This document shows positions 16,620-25,868 of a stretch of DNA of 64,000 nt, in pieces. Location: positions 1-64,000 of the forward strand of contig CALWXA010000032.1 in assembly GCA_944385395.1 (NCBI GenBank), read 5' to 3'. Position 1 is the first letter of the stretch, and every line of letters starts with the position of its first letter. A program made the translations under genes and the position numbers. Under the pieces are notes generated by a model that saw nothing but the letters and a program-made list of their open reading frames with translations, had not been told where the DNA came from and ran no database searches. The stretch comes from an uncultured Oscillospiraceae bacterium. GTDB taxonomy: Bacteria > Bacillota > Clostridia > Oscillospirales > Oscillospiraceae.

Positions 16620-17282
16620 TCATCGGAACACGTTCCCCTGCTCGTCCAGAAAACGCAGGCGGCGCACCCGGACAAAGTCCGGCGTCAGCTCCGGCAGATG
16701 GGTGGCAATGGCCCGCTCCAGCAGCTGGGGATTCAGCCCCGGATTCTGGGCCTGCACCGTTACCAGACAGCGGATCTGATGGGGCTGTTCCTCCATGCGG
16801 ATGCTGCGGATCAGCGGTGCAATGTCCACATCCGCCAGATCCTTGCGCTTGGTACGCTTCTGGGTCACCAGTTCCGGCCGGGCAAACAGCTCCCGCAGCC
16901 GTGGCAGCGCCTCCGCAGGAACACCGGCGTCATAGTCCAGCAGCACCTCTGCCTCCAGCTGCGCCAGCTGTCCGGCAGGCCGCTGGGGTACGTAGCAGTC
17001 CAACACGTGGAGCCCAGCAGGCAGTCCCTGATTCATCTGTTCCGCAATGCCACTGCCGTCACAGTCCGCCGTCACCTCAAAGTCCACCAGCTCACAGTCG
17101 CTGGACTGACCTACCGGCAGCGGCAGTACGATAGAAATGATGGGGTGGGGATGGAAGCCCTGGGAATGGCGCAGCTCCAGCCCGGACCGGGCAAAGGAGC
17201 GCTGAAAAGTACGCAGCAGGTCCAGATGGGAAATATAGGCGGCCTGGGCCTCCTTTTGAAACAACAAACGCAGCTTAGACAT
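16620..17282 (-). CDS. TIGR03936-type radical-SAM-associated protein (DUF2344)
   Basis: A 220-residue protein beginning MSKLRLLFQKEAQAAYISHLD. HSQGFHPHP and LPLPVGQSS follow, the family's characteristic blocks. It always accompanies a B12-binding-like radical SAM protein, which here is directly upstream with an 8-nt overlap. In some lineages the two are fused. The biochemical role is unknown. ATG 17282 was chosen for its ribosome-binding site and the conserved N-terminus. Confidence 0.85.
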   Translation of the reverse strand: MSKLRLLFQKEAQAAYISHLDLLRTFQRSFARSGLELRHSQGFHPHPIISIVLPLPVGQSSDCELVDFEVTADCDGSGIAEQMNQGLPAGLHVLDCYVPQRPAGQLAQLEAEVLLDYDAGVPAEALPRLRELFARPELVTQKRTKRKDLADVDIAPLIRSIRMEEQPHQIRCLVTVQAQNPGLNPQLLERAIATHLPELTPDFVRVRRLRFLDEQGNVFR

Positions 17283-19113
17283 CGCAGGTCCCTCCCACCA
17301 GATGATTGGCTCCGCAGCCGTTGCAGCGGGTACGGCAGTCCGGCGTGGTCTGGGCGGCAAAGGCTTTTTCATGCTCCCGCCAGAGATACGCCTCGGTAAC
17401 GCCGCTGGAGATCATGGACCAAGGCATCACCTCGTCCTTTTCCCGGCGGCGGTTGGCATAGAAATGGGGATCCAGACCACAGTCGTCGAAGGCCTCCAGC
17501 CAGCGGTCCAGGGAGAAATACTCCTCCCAGGCGTCAAGCTTTGCGCCTTTACGCCATGCTGTTTCCAATACTTTCCCCAATCTCCGGTCGCCCCGGGCCA
17601 GGATGGCCTCCAGGAAGCTGGTATCTGCGTCGTGCCAGTTGTAGGTCACGGTCTTGGTCTTGATGGCCTCCTGCAGCAGCTTCACACGCCGCCGGTACTC
17701 CTCCTTGGAGATCTGGGGCTCCCACTGGAAAGCGGTGTGGGGCTTGGGCACAAACCAGGAGGTGGACACGGTGATCCGCACCCCACGGGCCTTGTTGGAC
17801 GCCGTTTCCCGCCAGGTATGCATCACTCTTGCTGCCAGGTCTGCAATGCCCAGCACGTCCTCATCGGTTTCCGTGGGCAGGCCCAGCATGAAGTAAAGCT
17901 TCACCGCATTGTAGCCGCCGGCAAAGGCGGTGGCACAGGACTGCAGCAGATCCTCCTGGGTCACGTTCTTATTGATGACGTCCCGCAGCCGCTGGGTACC
18001 GGCCTCCGGTGCGAAGGTCAGGCCGGACTTGCGGCCCTTGGCCAGACGCTGCATCAGGGCCATGGAGAAGTTGTCCGCCCGAAGACTGGGCAGGGACAGG
18101 TTCACATGATGCTCCGTGCAGTATGCATCCAGCTCATCGCACAGTTCCGTCAGCTGGGGATAATCGCTGGTGCTGAGGCTGGAGAGGGTCATTTCCTGAT
18201 AACCGGTGTCGGCACAGGCCTCTATGCCGTACTGGGCACACAGATCCCGGCTGCGGTTGCGCACCGGCCGGTATACATAGCCCGCCTGGCAGAAGCGGCA
18301 GCCCCGGATACAGCCCCGGAACAGCTCCAGCGTCACACGGTCCTGCACGATCTCCGTGGAGGGCACGATGGTCTTTACCGGGAAATAGGACTTGTCCATA
18401 TCATGGATGATGCGCTTGGTGACTTTGGCCGGTGCCCCTTCCCGGGGAACGATGGCCTCTACCGTGCCGTCTGCGTGATAGGTCACATCATAGAGGCTGG
18501 GGACATAGACGCCATCCAGCTGGGCCGCTGCCTGCAGAAAGCGCTCCTTGCTCCAACCCTCCCGGCGGGCGGTACGGTGCAGTTCGATGAGTTCCACCGT
18601 TACCTCTTCCCCTTCGCCCAGGCTTACCAGATCCACAAAGTCCGCCAAAGGCTCCGGGTTATACATAGCCGTGCCGCCGGCGATCACCAGCGGCGTCAGG
18701 CCGGTGCGTTCCTTGGCGTGGAAGGGGATCCCCGCCAGATCCAGCATATTCAGCACGGCGGGAAAGGCCATCTCGTAGCCGATGGAAAAGGCCACGATGT
18801 CAAAATCCGTAATGGGCTCCCCAGATTCCAGGGCAAAAAGAGGCATACTGGCCTGGCGCATCTCCTGCTCCATATCGCCCCAGGGGGCAAACACACGCTG
18901 GCACCAGACGCCGGGCATCTGGTTCATGACGCCGTACAGAATCCGCATGCCCAGATTGGACATACCGATCTCATAGGTATCCGGGAAGCAGAAAGCGATG
19001 CGGGTATCCACCCCGGCGGCGTCCTTGATGACGGCGTTATATTCCCCGCCGGTATAGCGGGCCGGCTTCTGCACACGGGGCAGAATGCGTTCCAATCTCT
19101 TGTCCACGGTCAT
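17275..19113 (-). CDS. TIGR03960-type B12-binding-domain/radical SAM protein
   Basis: A 612-residue protein. The N-terminal half resembles a B12-binding Rossmann domain (FCFPDTYEIGMSNLG, VIAGGTAMYNPEPL). The radical SAM core follows with the CIRGCRFCQAG cluster motif (CxxxCxxC). A C-terminal Cys group (CRTRCNGCG) may bind metal. It probably modifies a nucleic acid or protein as in other members of the class, but its substrate is not known. It overlaps the DUF2344 gene by 8 nt. Confidence 0.88.
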   Translation of the reverse strand: MTVDKRLERILPRVQKPARYTGGEYNAVIKDAAGVDTRIAFCFPDTYEIGMSNLGMRILYGVMNQMPGVWCQRVFAPWGDMEQEMRQASMPLFALESGEPITDFDIVAFSIGYEMAFPAVLNMLDLAGIPFHAKERTGLTPLVIAGGTAMYNPEPLADFVDLVSLGEGEEVTVELIELHRTARREGWSKERFLQAAAQLDGVYVPSLYDVTYHADGTVEAIVPREGAPAKVTKRIIHDMDKSYFPVKTIVPSTEIVQDRVTLELFRGCIRGCRFCQAGYVYRPVRNRSRDLCAQYGIEACADTGYQEMTLSSLSTSDYPQLTELCDELDAYCTEHHVNLSLPSLRADNFSMALMQRLAKGRKSGLTFAPEAGTQRLRDVINKNVTQEDLLQSCATAFAGGYNAVKLYFMLGLPTETDEDVLGIADLAARVMHTWRETASNKARGVRITVSTSWFVPKPHTAFQWEPQISKEEYRRRVKLLQEAIKTKTVTYNWHDADTSFLEAILARGDRRLGKVLETAWRKGAKLDAWEEYFSLDRWLEAFDDCGLDPHFYANRRREKDEVMPWSMISSGVTEAYLWREHEKAFAAQTTPDCRTRCNGCGANHLVGGTCDV

Positions 19114-19150
19114 TCTCCTGTCGTAAAAAACTGATCTTCGAACCTTTATT

Positions 19151-19768
19151 TTACCTGCTTATCCGTGGTTTTACAAGCTTTTTTTCCGACATTCCGCTCC
19201 AGACCGGCCCCAAGGCCCCCAGCAGCAAAAAGGGGCTCCCCTGTTCCAGATAGATCACCGCCGCACCTACCAGCAGCAAAAAGACGGTCATGCACCGGCT
19301 GATGGCGCCCACCAGCCGGTCTGCCGTAAAAGGCTCCGTGCACCAGGCTACCAGGAGCCATAAAAAAGCACCGCCGTCCAGCGGCAGGATGGGCAGCAGA
19401 TTGAACAGGCCCAGTACCAGCTGCGCACCGGAAAAGAGATAGCCTAAGTTCCACCACTTCCCCGCCGCCGCCAACACAAAGGCCAGGATCAGATTTACCC
19501 CCGGCCCCGCCAGCACCGCCAGCATCTCCTGGCCATAGGAGAGCTGCGGGTAAGGACGCAGCCGCATCTGGGCGCCGAAAGGAGAAATGCGGATGGCCTC
19601 CACCTGTGCGCCCTGATGCTTCAGCATGGCGTAATGGCCCAGCTCATGGAGCAGCGCCGCCAGCAGCAAAGCTGCCAGCAGTTCCGGAGAAGCCGCCCAG
19701 ATAAATACCGCCAGTAGCAGTGTGGTCCAGGGAGACACATGGATCTTGACAGGTTCAGACCGTGACAT
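19151..19768 (-). CDS. M50 site-2 protease, SpoIVFB-like
   Basis: A 205-residue integral membrane metalloprotease. HELGH (residues 41-45) supplies the zinc ligands and catalytic Glu; LPLDGG supplies the third (Asp) ligand. Four or more hydrophobic segments are visible. ATG 19768 overlaps the end of the M23 gene by 14 nt, and the protein then begins just before the first membrane helix. An M23/LytM protein translationally coupled to an M50 protease is the arrangement of SpoIVFA-SpoIVFB, which processes pro-sigma-K. That role is inferred from gene order. A general membrane-stress S2P is the alternative. Confidence 0.8.
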   Translation of the reverse strand: MSRSEPVKIHVSPWTTLLLAVFIWAASPELLAALLLAALLHELGHYAMLKHQGAQVEAIRISPFGAQMRLRPYPQLSYGQEMLAVLAGPGVNLILAFVLAAAGKWWNLGYLFSGAQLVLGLFNLLPILPLDGGAFLWLLVAWCTEPFTADRLVGAISRCMTVFLLLVGAAVIYLEQGSPFLLLGALGPVWSGMSEKKLVKPRISR

Positions 19769-20636
19769 AGTAGATGGGATTGAAATAGGTGGTGTCACGG
19801 TACAGTTCAAAATGCAAGTGAGGACCGGTGGCCTCCCCGGTTTGTCCCACCTCGGCAATGGGATCGGACATGCGCACCAGCTGTCCGGAGGAAGCAGTGA
19901 TCCGGCTGCAGTGGGCGTAAAGGGTGGTGAAGCCGCCCTCATGCAGTACCGTAACGTACTTGCCCAGCGCAGAGCTTTCCCCTACTGCTGTGACTTTTCC
20001 GTCGGCAAAGCTGGTGATGACTGTGCCTTCCGCAGCTTCCAGATCCAACCCATAGTGGAACTGCATGTCGCCGTCAATGGGATGCAGCCGATAGCCGAAC
20101 CGCTCCGTCAGCGTTCCCACCACGGGATTGGCATAGTCAAAACCCAGCACCTGCTGCAGCATGGACACATTCTCCGGCAAGGTATCCGGCGTATCAACCG
20201 TTGCAGCGGTGGTCTGCAGTCCGGCGGTAGTCCCTGCCGGGCCAACAGGCACCTCCTGGGAACCGAACACTGCGGTATAGGCATCGTTGAGGGCTTCCTC
20301 CAGCCCCTCTTCCAGACCCACGGCCCGACCAACCGCGGAAAAAGCCGCTACAAAATCGGTGTCTTCGCCCATCAGCTGCAGCAACCGTTCCCGATAACCC
20401 TCCAACGTCTGAGGCGCTGCCAGCTTTACGGCTACCACCAGCACCAAAATGGCGGCACTCACCACCAGCTGCCACAGCCGGATCTGCTCCTGACGCCGGG
20501 CAGAGGTCTTCCGCTTTCCGGCAGCATTCTCTCTGCCCTGTTCCTGCTGCAGGCGGCTGTAGGCACTGTAGCTGCGGCGCTTCTGGGCATAGCTGTGGTC
20601 AATGCGTTTTCCGCCTTTTTTCTTCAATCCTGTCAT
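19755..20636 (-). CDS. Membrane-anchored M23/LytM peptidase, SpoIVFA-like
   Basis: A 293-residue protein with a basic cytoplasmic N-terminus and one transmembrane helix (LWQLVVSAAILVLVVAVKL, about residues 70-90). A variable spacer and a C-terminal LytM domain follow. The zinc ligand pattern looks complete: HYGLD, TLYAHC and GPHLHFEL. It could cut peptidoglycan cross-links. Coupling to the M50 protease gene suggests a SpoIVFA-type anchor/regulator. ATG 20636 is preceded by GGAGG; longer in-frame starts would run into the tRNA gene. Confidence 0.8.
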   Translation of the reverse strand: MTGLKKKGGKRIDHSYAQKRRSYSAYSRLQQEQGRENAAGKRKTSARRQEQIRLWQLVVSAAILVLVVAVKLAAPQTLEGYRERLLQLMGEDTDFVAAFSAVGRAVGLEEGLEEALNDAYTAVFGSQEVPVGPAGTTAGLQTTAATVDTPDTLPENVSMLQQVLGFDYANPVVGTLTERFGYRLHPIDGDMQFHYGLDLEAAEGTVITSFADGKVTAVGESSALGKYVTVLHEGGFTTLYAHCSRITASSGQLVRMSDPIAEVGQTGEATGPHLHFELYRDTTYFNPIYYVTV

Positions 20637-20703
20637 GTGGGCACCTCCTTCGCTTTTCCAATGTATGCCCGGTGGACAGGCGGCAGAACAGCAGATTTTC
20701 TGC

Positions 20704-20732
20704 TTGACAGACAGCAAAAAAGCACATATAAT
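20704..20732 (+). promoter_or_regulatory. Consensus promoter of tRNA-Pro
   Basis: Perfect -35 TTGACA (20704-20709), 17 bp spacer, perfect -10 TATAAT (20727-20732), 11 nt before the mature tRNA. Confidence 0.9.
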
Positions 20733-20743
20733 GGATAGGCTGA

Positions 20744-20820
20744 CGGGGTGTGGCGAAGTTTGGTATCGCGCTTGGTTCGGGTCCAAGAGGCCTCGGGTTC
20801 GAATCCCGACACTCCGACCA
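20744..20820 (+). tRNA. tRNA-Pro(CGG), CCA encoded
   Basis: 77 nt. The 7-bp acceptor stem CGGGGTG/CACTCCG contains one GU pair. The D arm is GCGA...TCGC. The anticodon stem CTTGG/CCAAG encloses loop TTCGGGT, anticodon CGG (codon CCG). The T arm is TCGGG-TTCGAAT-CCCGA. It ends in A-CCA. Confidence 0.95.
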
Positions 20821-20856
20821 AAAAGCCCCGAAATTCCATGAATTTCGGGGCTTTTT
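20821..20856 (+). terminator. Terminator after tRNA-Pro
   Basis: AAAAGCCCCGAAATTC pairs with GAATTTCGGGGCTTTT around a short loop, followed by T residues. It begins on the base after the CCA. Confidence 0.9.
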
Positions 20857-20889
20857 CTTCAGGAATATACACATCAAGGAGAAAATTCC

Positions 20890-21114
20890 ATGGATATGTT
20901 TGACCAGATTGAGCTGTTTGATTGTCCCGTCTGCCATGGCGCAGGCCTTCTGGAGGAGGAAGCCGGCTGGTGTGTCTATGCCACCTGCCTGGACTGCGGC
21001 GCGCATACCGCAGAGATCCCCTTCAAAAATGATGAGGAGCGCCTCAAAGCCGCCCAGCAGTCTGCCCGGATGTGGAATATGGGCAAGGTGATTTCCTCCG
21101 GTGTGGGAGACTGA
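20890..21114 (+). CDS. Small zinc-ribbon protein, Lar (restriction alleviation)-like
   Basis: A 74-residue protein. An N-terminal CPVCHGAG and a following CLDCGAH form a likely zinc ribbon. A C-terminal AAQQSARMWN follows, the pattern of the short Lar-family proteins common in phages and gut Firmicutes. Lar itself modulates type I restriction, but most chromosomal members have no known function. AAGGAG precedes ATG 20890. It follows the tRNA terminator and is closed by its own terminator. Confidence 0.6.
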   Translation: MDMFDQIELFDCPVCHGAGLLEEEAGWCVYATCLDCGAHTAEIPFKNDEERLKAAQQSARMWNMGKVISSGVGD

Positions 21115-21144
21115 GCATTCGTTTCCCACCATTTTCCTCCAGAT

Positions 21145-21183
21145 AAAAAAGAGCGCCAGCTTCTGCTGGCGCTCTTTCTTTTT
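21145..21183. terminator. Bidirectional terminator between the zinc-ribbon gene and the GDH operon
   Basis: 10-bp GC-rich stem (GAGCGCCAGC with GCTGGCGCTC), TTCT loop, T-rich on the plus side and A-rich on the other. It serves both convergent genes. Confidence 0.85.
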
Positions 21184-21186
21184 CAC

Positions 21187-22533
21187 TTACACGCCCTGGG
21201 CGATCATAGCCGAAGCGATCTTCTTGAATGCAGCAATATCATTGCCGGCCATCAGATCGTAGCCCAGACCATAGGCCTCGGCCGCTGCGGCAGATGCGTC
21301 GTAGATGTCGCTCATGATCCCCTGGAGCCGGCGATCCACTTCACTGCGGCTCCAGCTGTAGCGCAGGCTGTTCTGCACCATCTCCAGGGCCGACACCGCC
21401 ACACCGCCGCTGCCGGCAGCCTTGGAACCGGCCGTAAGGATCTTGGGGCTCAGGCACAGCAGACGCCGGGCTTCCGTAGTGGCGGGCATATTGGCCCCCT
21501 CCACATAGTAGCGCACGTTGTTGGCAATGAGCATCACTGCATCTTCCACGTCCAGCTCGTTCTGGGTGGCGCAGGGAATGGCGATGTCCACCGGTACCTC
21601 CCAGGGTTTCTTGCCGGGATAGAACTTGACCCCGAACTTCTCGGCATACGGCTCCACCTTATCGGCGCCGCTCTGCCGCATCTGCAGCAGGAAATCAAAT
21701 TTTTCCTTGGTCGCCACGCCGTCCGGATCGTGGATATATCCGTCGGGGCCGGAGAGGGTCACCACTTTGCCGCCCAACTCCGTAACCTTGCGGCAGATAC
21801 CCCAGGACATATTGCCGAAGCCGGAGATGGCCACCAGCTTGCCCTCCAGGCTTTCATGCTGATGCTGCAGCATCCGAGCCAGGAAATACACCGTACCGAA
21901 ACCCGCCGCCTCCTGCCGGATCAGGCTGCCGCCGTAGGTGAGACCCTTGCCGGTAAGCGCACCGCTCTCGCTGCGGCCGGACAGGCGCTTATAAGCACCG
22001 TAGAGGTAGCCGATCTCCCGGCTGCCCACACCGATATCGCCGGAGGGCACGTCCGTATCGGCGCCCATGTAACGGTAGAGAGCCGTCATAAAGCTCTGGC
22101 AGAACCGCATGATTTCCCGGTTGCTCTTGCCCCGGGGATCGAAGTCGGCGCCGCCGGCGGCACCGCCGATGGGCAGACCCGTCATGGCATTCTTATAGGT
22201 CTGTTCAAAGCCCAGGAACTTCACCACAGAAGGCGTCACATCCGCCCGGAACCGCAAGCCGCCCTTATAGGGGCCGATGGCGCTGTTGAACTGTACCCGG
22301 TAGCCGTGGGCGGTATGGGCATAGCCTGCATCATCCACCCAGGGCACCGAAAAGGCAAACAGTCTCTCCGGTTCCACCATCCGGGTCAGCAGATCCAGCT
22401 TTTCATAGCGGCTGTCGTCCTCCAGCGCCGGGGCGATGGATTCCAGCCAGGAGAACACTGCCTGCAGATATTCCGGCTCATGGCCGTACTGCCGCTGCAG
22501 GTTGTCGGCAACATGCTTGACATAGTCGTTCAT
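21187..22533 (-). CDS. Glutamate dehydrogenase paralogue lacking the catalytic lysine (probable pseudo-enzyme)
   Basis: 448 residues, colinear with the hexameric GDH family over the full length. Glutamate-binding Lys90 (GPYKGGLRF) and Lys114 (TYKNAMT) are kept, as is the catalytic Asp166 (PSGDIGVG). The usual [11 protein letters not shown] reads GGAAGGADFDP, so Ala126 stands where the catalytic Lys (Lys125 of Clostridium symbiosum GDH) should be. The usual NAGGV block is also changed, to GSGGV. The coenzyme region LSGPDGYIHDPDG resembles the NAD-type C. symbiosum enzyme. It lies 11 nt downstream of the intact gdhA. It could be a regulatory or structural subunit of a mixed hexamer, or an enzyme with altered chemistry; simple decay is less likely because the frame is intact. 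Confidence 0.85.
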   Translation of the reverse strand: MNDYVKHVADNLQRQYGHEPEYLQAVFSWLESIAPALEDDSRYEKLDLLTRMVEPERLFAFSVPWVDDAGYAHTAHGYRVQFNSAIGPYKGGLRFRADVTPSVVKFLGFEQTYKNAMTGLPIGGAAGGADFDPRGKSNREIMRFCQSFMTALYRYMGADTDVPSGDIGVGSREIGYLYGAYKRLSGRSESGALTGKGLTYGGSLIRQEAAGFGTVYFLARMLQHQHESLEGKLVAISGFGNMSWGICRKVTELGGKVVTLSGPDGYIHDPDGVATKEKFDFLLQMRQSGADKVEPYAEKFGVKFYPGKKPWEVPVDIAIPCATQNELDVEDAVMLIANNVRYYVEGANMPATTEARRLLCLSPKILTAGSKAAGSGGVAVSALEMVQNSLRYSWSRSEVDRRLQGIMSDIYDASAAAAEAYGLGYDLMAGNDIAAFKKIASAMIAQGV

Positions 22534-22544
22534 GGTCTGCCTCC

Positions 22545-23930
<1,386 letters not shown>

Positions 23931-23968
23931 TTATCACAACAGGAAAACCCGGCTAATATTTTTTGTAA

Positions 23969-23997
23969 AGCATACCACGCTATTCCCCTCTCGTCAA
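23969..23997 (-). promoter_or_regulatory. Promoter of the gdhA operon
   Basis: Minus strand -35 TTGACG (23992-23997), 17 bp spacer, -10 TATGCT (23969-23974), about 75 nt before the gdhA start. Confidence 0.55.
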
Positions 23998-24172
23998 TAT
24001 TTTTTTGCATCCAAAAAAACGTTTTTGTCCGTTTGTACAAAACAGCTGTTCTCTGTGGGCGAACTTTTTTCGTTTTTCTATCTAATGCTTCTGAAAATTT
24101 CTTAAAAAGAAAACAAAGTTGTACTTTTGTGGAGTTGCGGGTTGTTGACACTGATTTTTCCTGAGAATAGAA

Positions 24173-24212
24173 AAACAGCAGCGGTTGATCTGCGCGAGAC
24201 CCGCTGCTGTTT
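24173..24212 (-). terminator. Terminator-like hairpin in the region upstream of gdhA
   Basis: A perfect 12-bp stem (AAACAGCAGCGG with CCGCTGCTGTTT) and 16-nt loop, followed on the minus strand by TTTTTCTATTC. No recognised gene ends here, so it may close a short untranslated RNA starting near the 24247-24274 palindrome. The rest of 23998-24472 holds no gene I recognise. Confidence 0.5.
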
Positions 24213-24246
24213 CGTTGATTCTTTTGGTTTTTCCAAAATTTCCCTC

Positions 24247-24274
24247 CGTGAAATCTTGTATACAATATTTCACG
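24247..24274. promoter_or_regulatory. 28-bp near-perfect palindrome, operator-like
   Basis: CGTGAAAT-A-TTGTATACAA-G-ATTTCACG: both half-sites match at 13 of 14 positions around the core TTGTATACAA. Such a core is typical of GntR-type operators, but no GntR gene is in the window. On the minus strand a GGAGGG lies directly after it, followed by a TTG that would open a 44-codon frame of unknown reality. Confidence 0.45.
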
Positions 24275-24472
24275 TCAAATGCGGGCAAAACCTCATGGAT
24301 ACATATTCATCTCATAGAATATAATATGAATTTTGAAATTAGCCCATCATTTATGCTGTTTTAATCAAAATTCAAGGAGATTTTGTCGGCGGCTGGGTTC
24401 CAGACGCATGTGCAAATCGCTCAATTTATTGTATGCAAAAAGTCCGTTTTATCCCAACCAATGTTTGCCGCG

Positions 24473-25309
24473 TCAGTCTTCCCTTTTCTCTTCACCTTCA
24501 GAGGGCTGAGACTCATTGTCTTCCCGCTCTACCACAGGAATAAAATGCGTAGCAAACTTATTCTTGCCTCTGCTCTTCACATAGAAGTAGCCAATAGTGG
24601 AAAAGACCACAGCGCCAATGAAATTCACCAGCAGGTCTTTCATGGTATCGATCAAACCGATATCCAAATACCCACCAAGTCCCAGAGATTCCCCATTAAC
24701 AGCCACATCTTCAATGCCGGAGACGATCACCGCCGTATTGCTGTTGGTGGGGTCCAGCATCACAGTGCCAAATTGATGGATGATGGTATCCTTCTGCATA
24801 TCGGTCAGGAAAAACTGATCCATACCGAATTCAAAGAACTCCCACAAAACGCCAATGGTCATGGAGAAGCAAAAGGCAACCACCGTCAGGAAGAACGGCG
24901 AAAGTTCAAACTGAAAGGTTCGTTCCCGGTTCAAAAGATCCACCAGGCAAAAGCCGATGGCGGCAAACATAAAGCCGTTGATGGTATGGAGCATGGTGTC
25001 CCATCCATCTACTTTTACATACCAAGCACCGATTTCGCCCAAAATTTCCGCCGCAAAAATAAACAGCAGAATAATGATCTCCAGGGTATCCGGTAAATCG
25101 ATGCGGAAATTCTTCTCAACAAAAGCCGGCAGCAAAAACAGCACCAGCGTCAGGAAGCAGATGGCAACATTTTCATAGCGCCCGCGGATAGCAGACAGGA
25201 TCAATGCCGCCAGCACAATGGCACGCAGCACGAAATAGATGATCATAGGCCGCTTGTGCTTTTGCATCTGGCGGCGCATTCTGGTATGCATAGGTTCTTT
25301 CTTTTTCAA
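24473..25309 (-). CDS. Multi-pass membrane protein, DUF2238/YjdF-like
   Basis: 278 residues with about seven hydrophobic segments. It has the motif set WDTMLHTINGFMFAAIGF, GVLWEFFEFGMDQF and IDTMKDLLVNFIGAVVFS, which I associate with the DUF2238/YjdF membrane family. The function is unknown. The cytoplasmic C-terminal tail is highly acidic. The start is a TTG at 25309 with GGAGG about 8 nt upstream; the next candidate, ATG 25291, lacks such a site. It is divergent from the DtxR regulator, which may control it. Confidence 0.6.
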   Translation of the reverse strand: MKKKEPMHTRMRRQMQKHKRPMIIYFVLRAIVLAALILSAIRGRYENVAICFLTLVLFLLPAFVEKNFRIDLPDTLEIIILLFIFAAEILGEIGAWYVKVDGWDTMLHTINGFMFAAIGFCLVDLLNRERTFQFELSPFFLTVVAFCFSMTIGVLWEFFEFGMDQFFLTDMQKDTIIHQFGTVMLDPTNSNTAVIVSGIEDVAVNGESLGLGGYLDIGLIDTMKDLLVNFIGAVVFSTIGYFYVKSRGKNKFATHFIPVVEREDNESQPSEGEEKRED

Positions 25310-25341
25310 TAAAATGCCTCCTCCCCTACTGCTTAGTGGGT

Positions 25342-25370
25342 ATTATATCCATTTTTCCCCTTGGGCGCAA
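25342..25370 (-). promoter_or_regulatory. Promoter of the membrane protein gene
   Basis: Minus strand -35 TTGCGC (25365-25370), 17 bp spacer, -10 TATAAT (25342-25347). Confidence 0.55.
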
Positions 25371-25398
25371 TATCTGCAGGCGCTTAATTTTCGCAACC

Positions 25399-25427
25399 TT
25401 GCAAAAATCCGCTTTTTGTGGTATACT
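25399..25427 (+). promoter_or_regulatory. Promoter of the dtxR-like gene
   Basis: -35 TTGCAA (25399-25404), 17 bp spacer, -10 TATACT (25422-25427). It is divergent from the membrane protein promoter about 30 bp away, so one bound regulator could affect both. Confidence 0.6.
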
Positions 25428-25457
25428 GTCAAAAGTTCAATATACGGAGGTGAGCCC

Positions 25458-25826
25458 ATGCATCTGCAGGAATCCGGGGAAATGTACCTGGAAACCATCT
25501 ATATTTTATCCAAAAGCCAACCGACCATCCGGTCCATTGATATTGTGGAATACATGGGGTACTCCAAACCCAGCGTCAGCCGTGCGGTAGGCCTTTTGAA
25601 AAACGGTGGCTATATACTGGTGGATGAAGGCGGATTTATCACCTTGACCGATGAAGGCCGTCAGGTAGCCGAGCGGATGTATGAGCGGCACACATTGCTT
25701 TCCGATCTGCTGATCCGGCTGGGCGTAGATCCAAAGATAGCCAGCGAAGATGCCTGTAAAATGGAGCATGTCATCAGCAGCGAGTCCTTTGAGGCCATCA
25801 AGCGGCACATGCAGGAGAAAATATAA
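25458..25826 (+). CDS. DtxR-family metal-dependent repressor (two-domain, iron-type ligands)
   Basis: 122 residues: an N-terminal winged helix (SIDIVEYMGYSKPSVSRAVGLL) and a metal-binding/dimerisation domain, with no C-terminal SH3-like domain. Compared with C. diphtheriae DtxR, the primary-site residues are all present: the Met of EMYLETIY (Met10) and the C-x-x-E-H of DACKMEHV (Cys102, Glu105, His106). This suggests an Fe(II)-type rather than the MntR-type Mn site, which has Asp at the first position. Two of the three ancillary-site ligands are not conserved. GGAGGTGAG precedes ATG 25458. Confidence 0.85.
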   Translation: MHLQESGEMYLETIYILSKSQPTIRSIDIVEYMGYSKPSVSRAVGLLKNGGYILVDEGGFITLTDEGRQVAERMYERHTLLSDLLIRLGVDPKIASEDACKMEHVISSESFEAIKRHMQEKI

Positions 25827-25833
25827 GATTTGC

Positions 25834-25868
25834 AAAAGCGGCTGTTCCACGAACAGCCGCTTTTTTCT
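25834..25868. terminator. Bidirectional terminator between dtxR-like and iclR-like genes
   Basis: 14-bp stem (AAAAGCGGCTGTTC with its complement, CAC loop) with a T run on the plus side; convergent genes flank it. Confidence 0.85.

Noticed and set aside
17302..19134. 610-codon plus-strand frame opposite the radical SAM gene
   Set aside because: Shadow of the TIGR03960-type gene, which has the CxxxCxxC cluster and family blocks on the other strand.
24383..25096. 237-codon plus-strand frame opposite the membrane protein
   Set aside because: Antisense to a multi-pass membrane protein with a good start and promoter; no recognisable features of its own.
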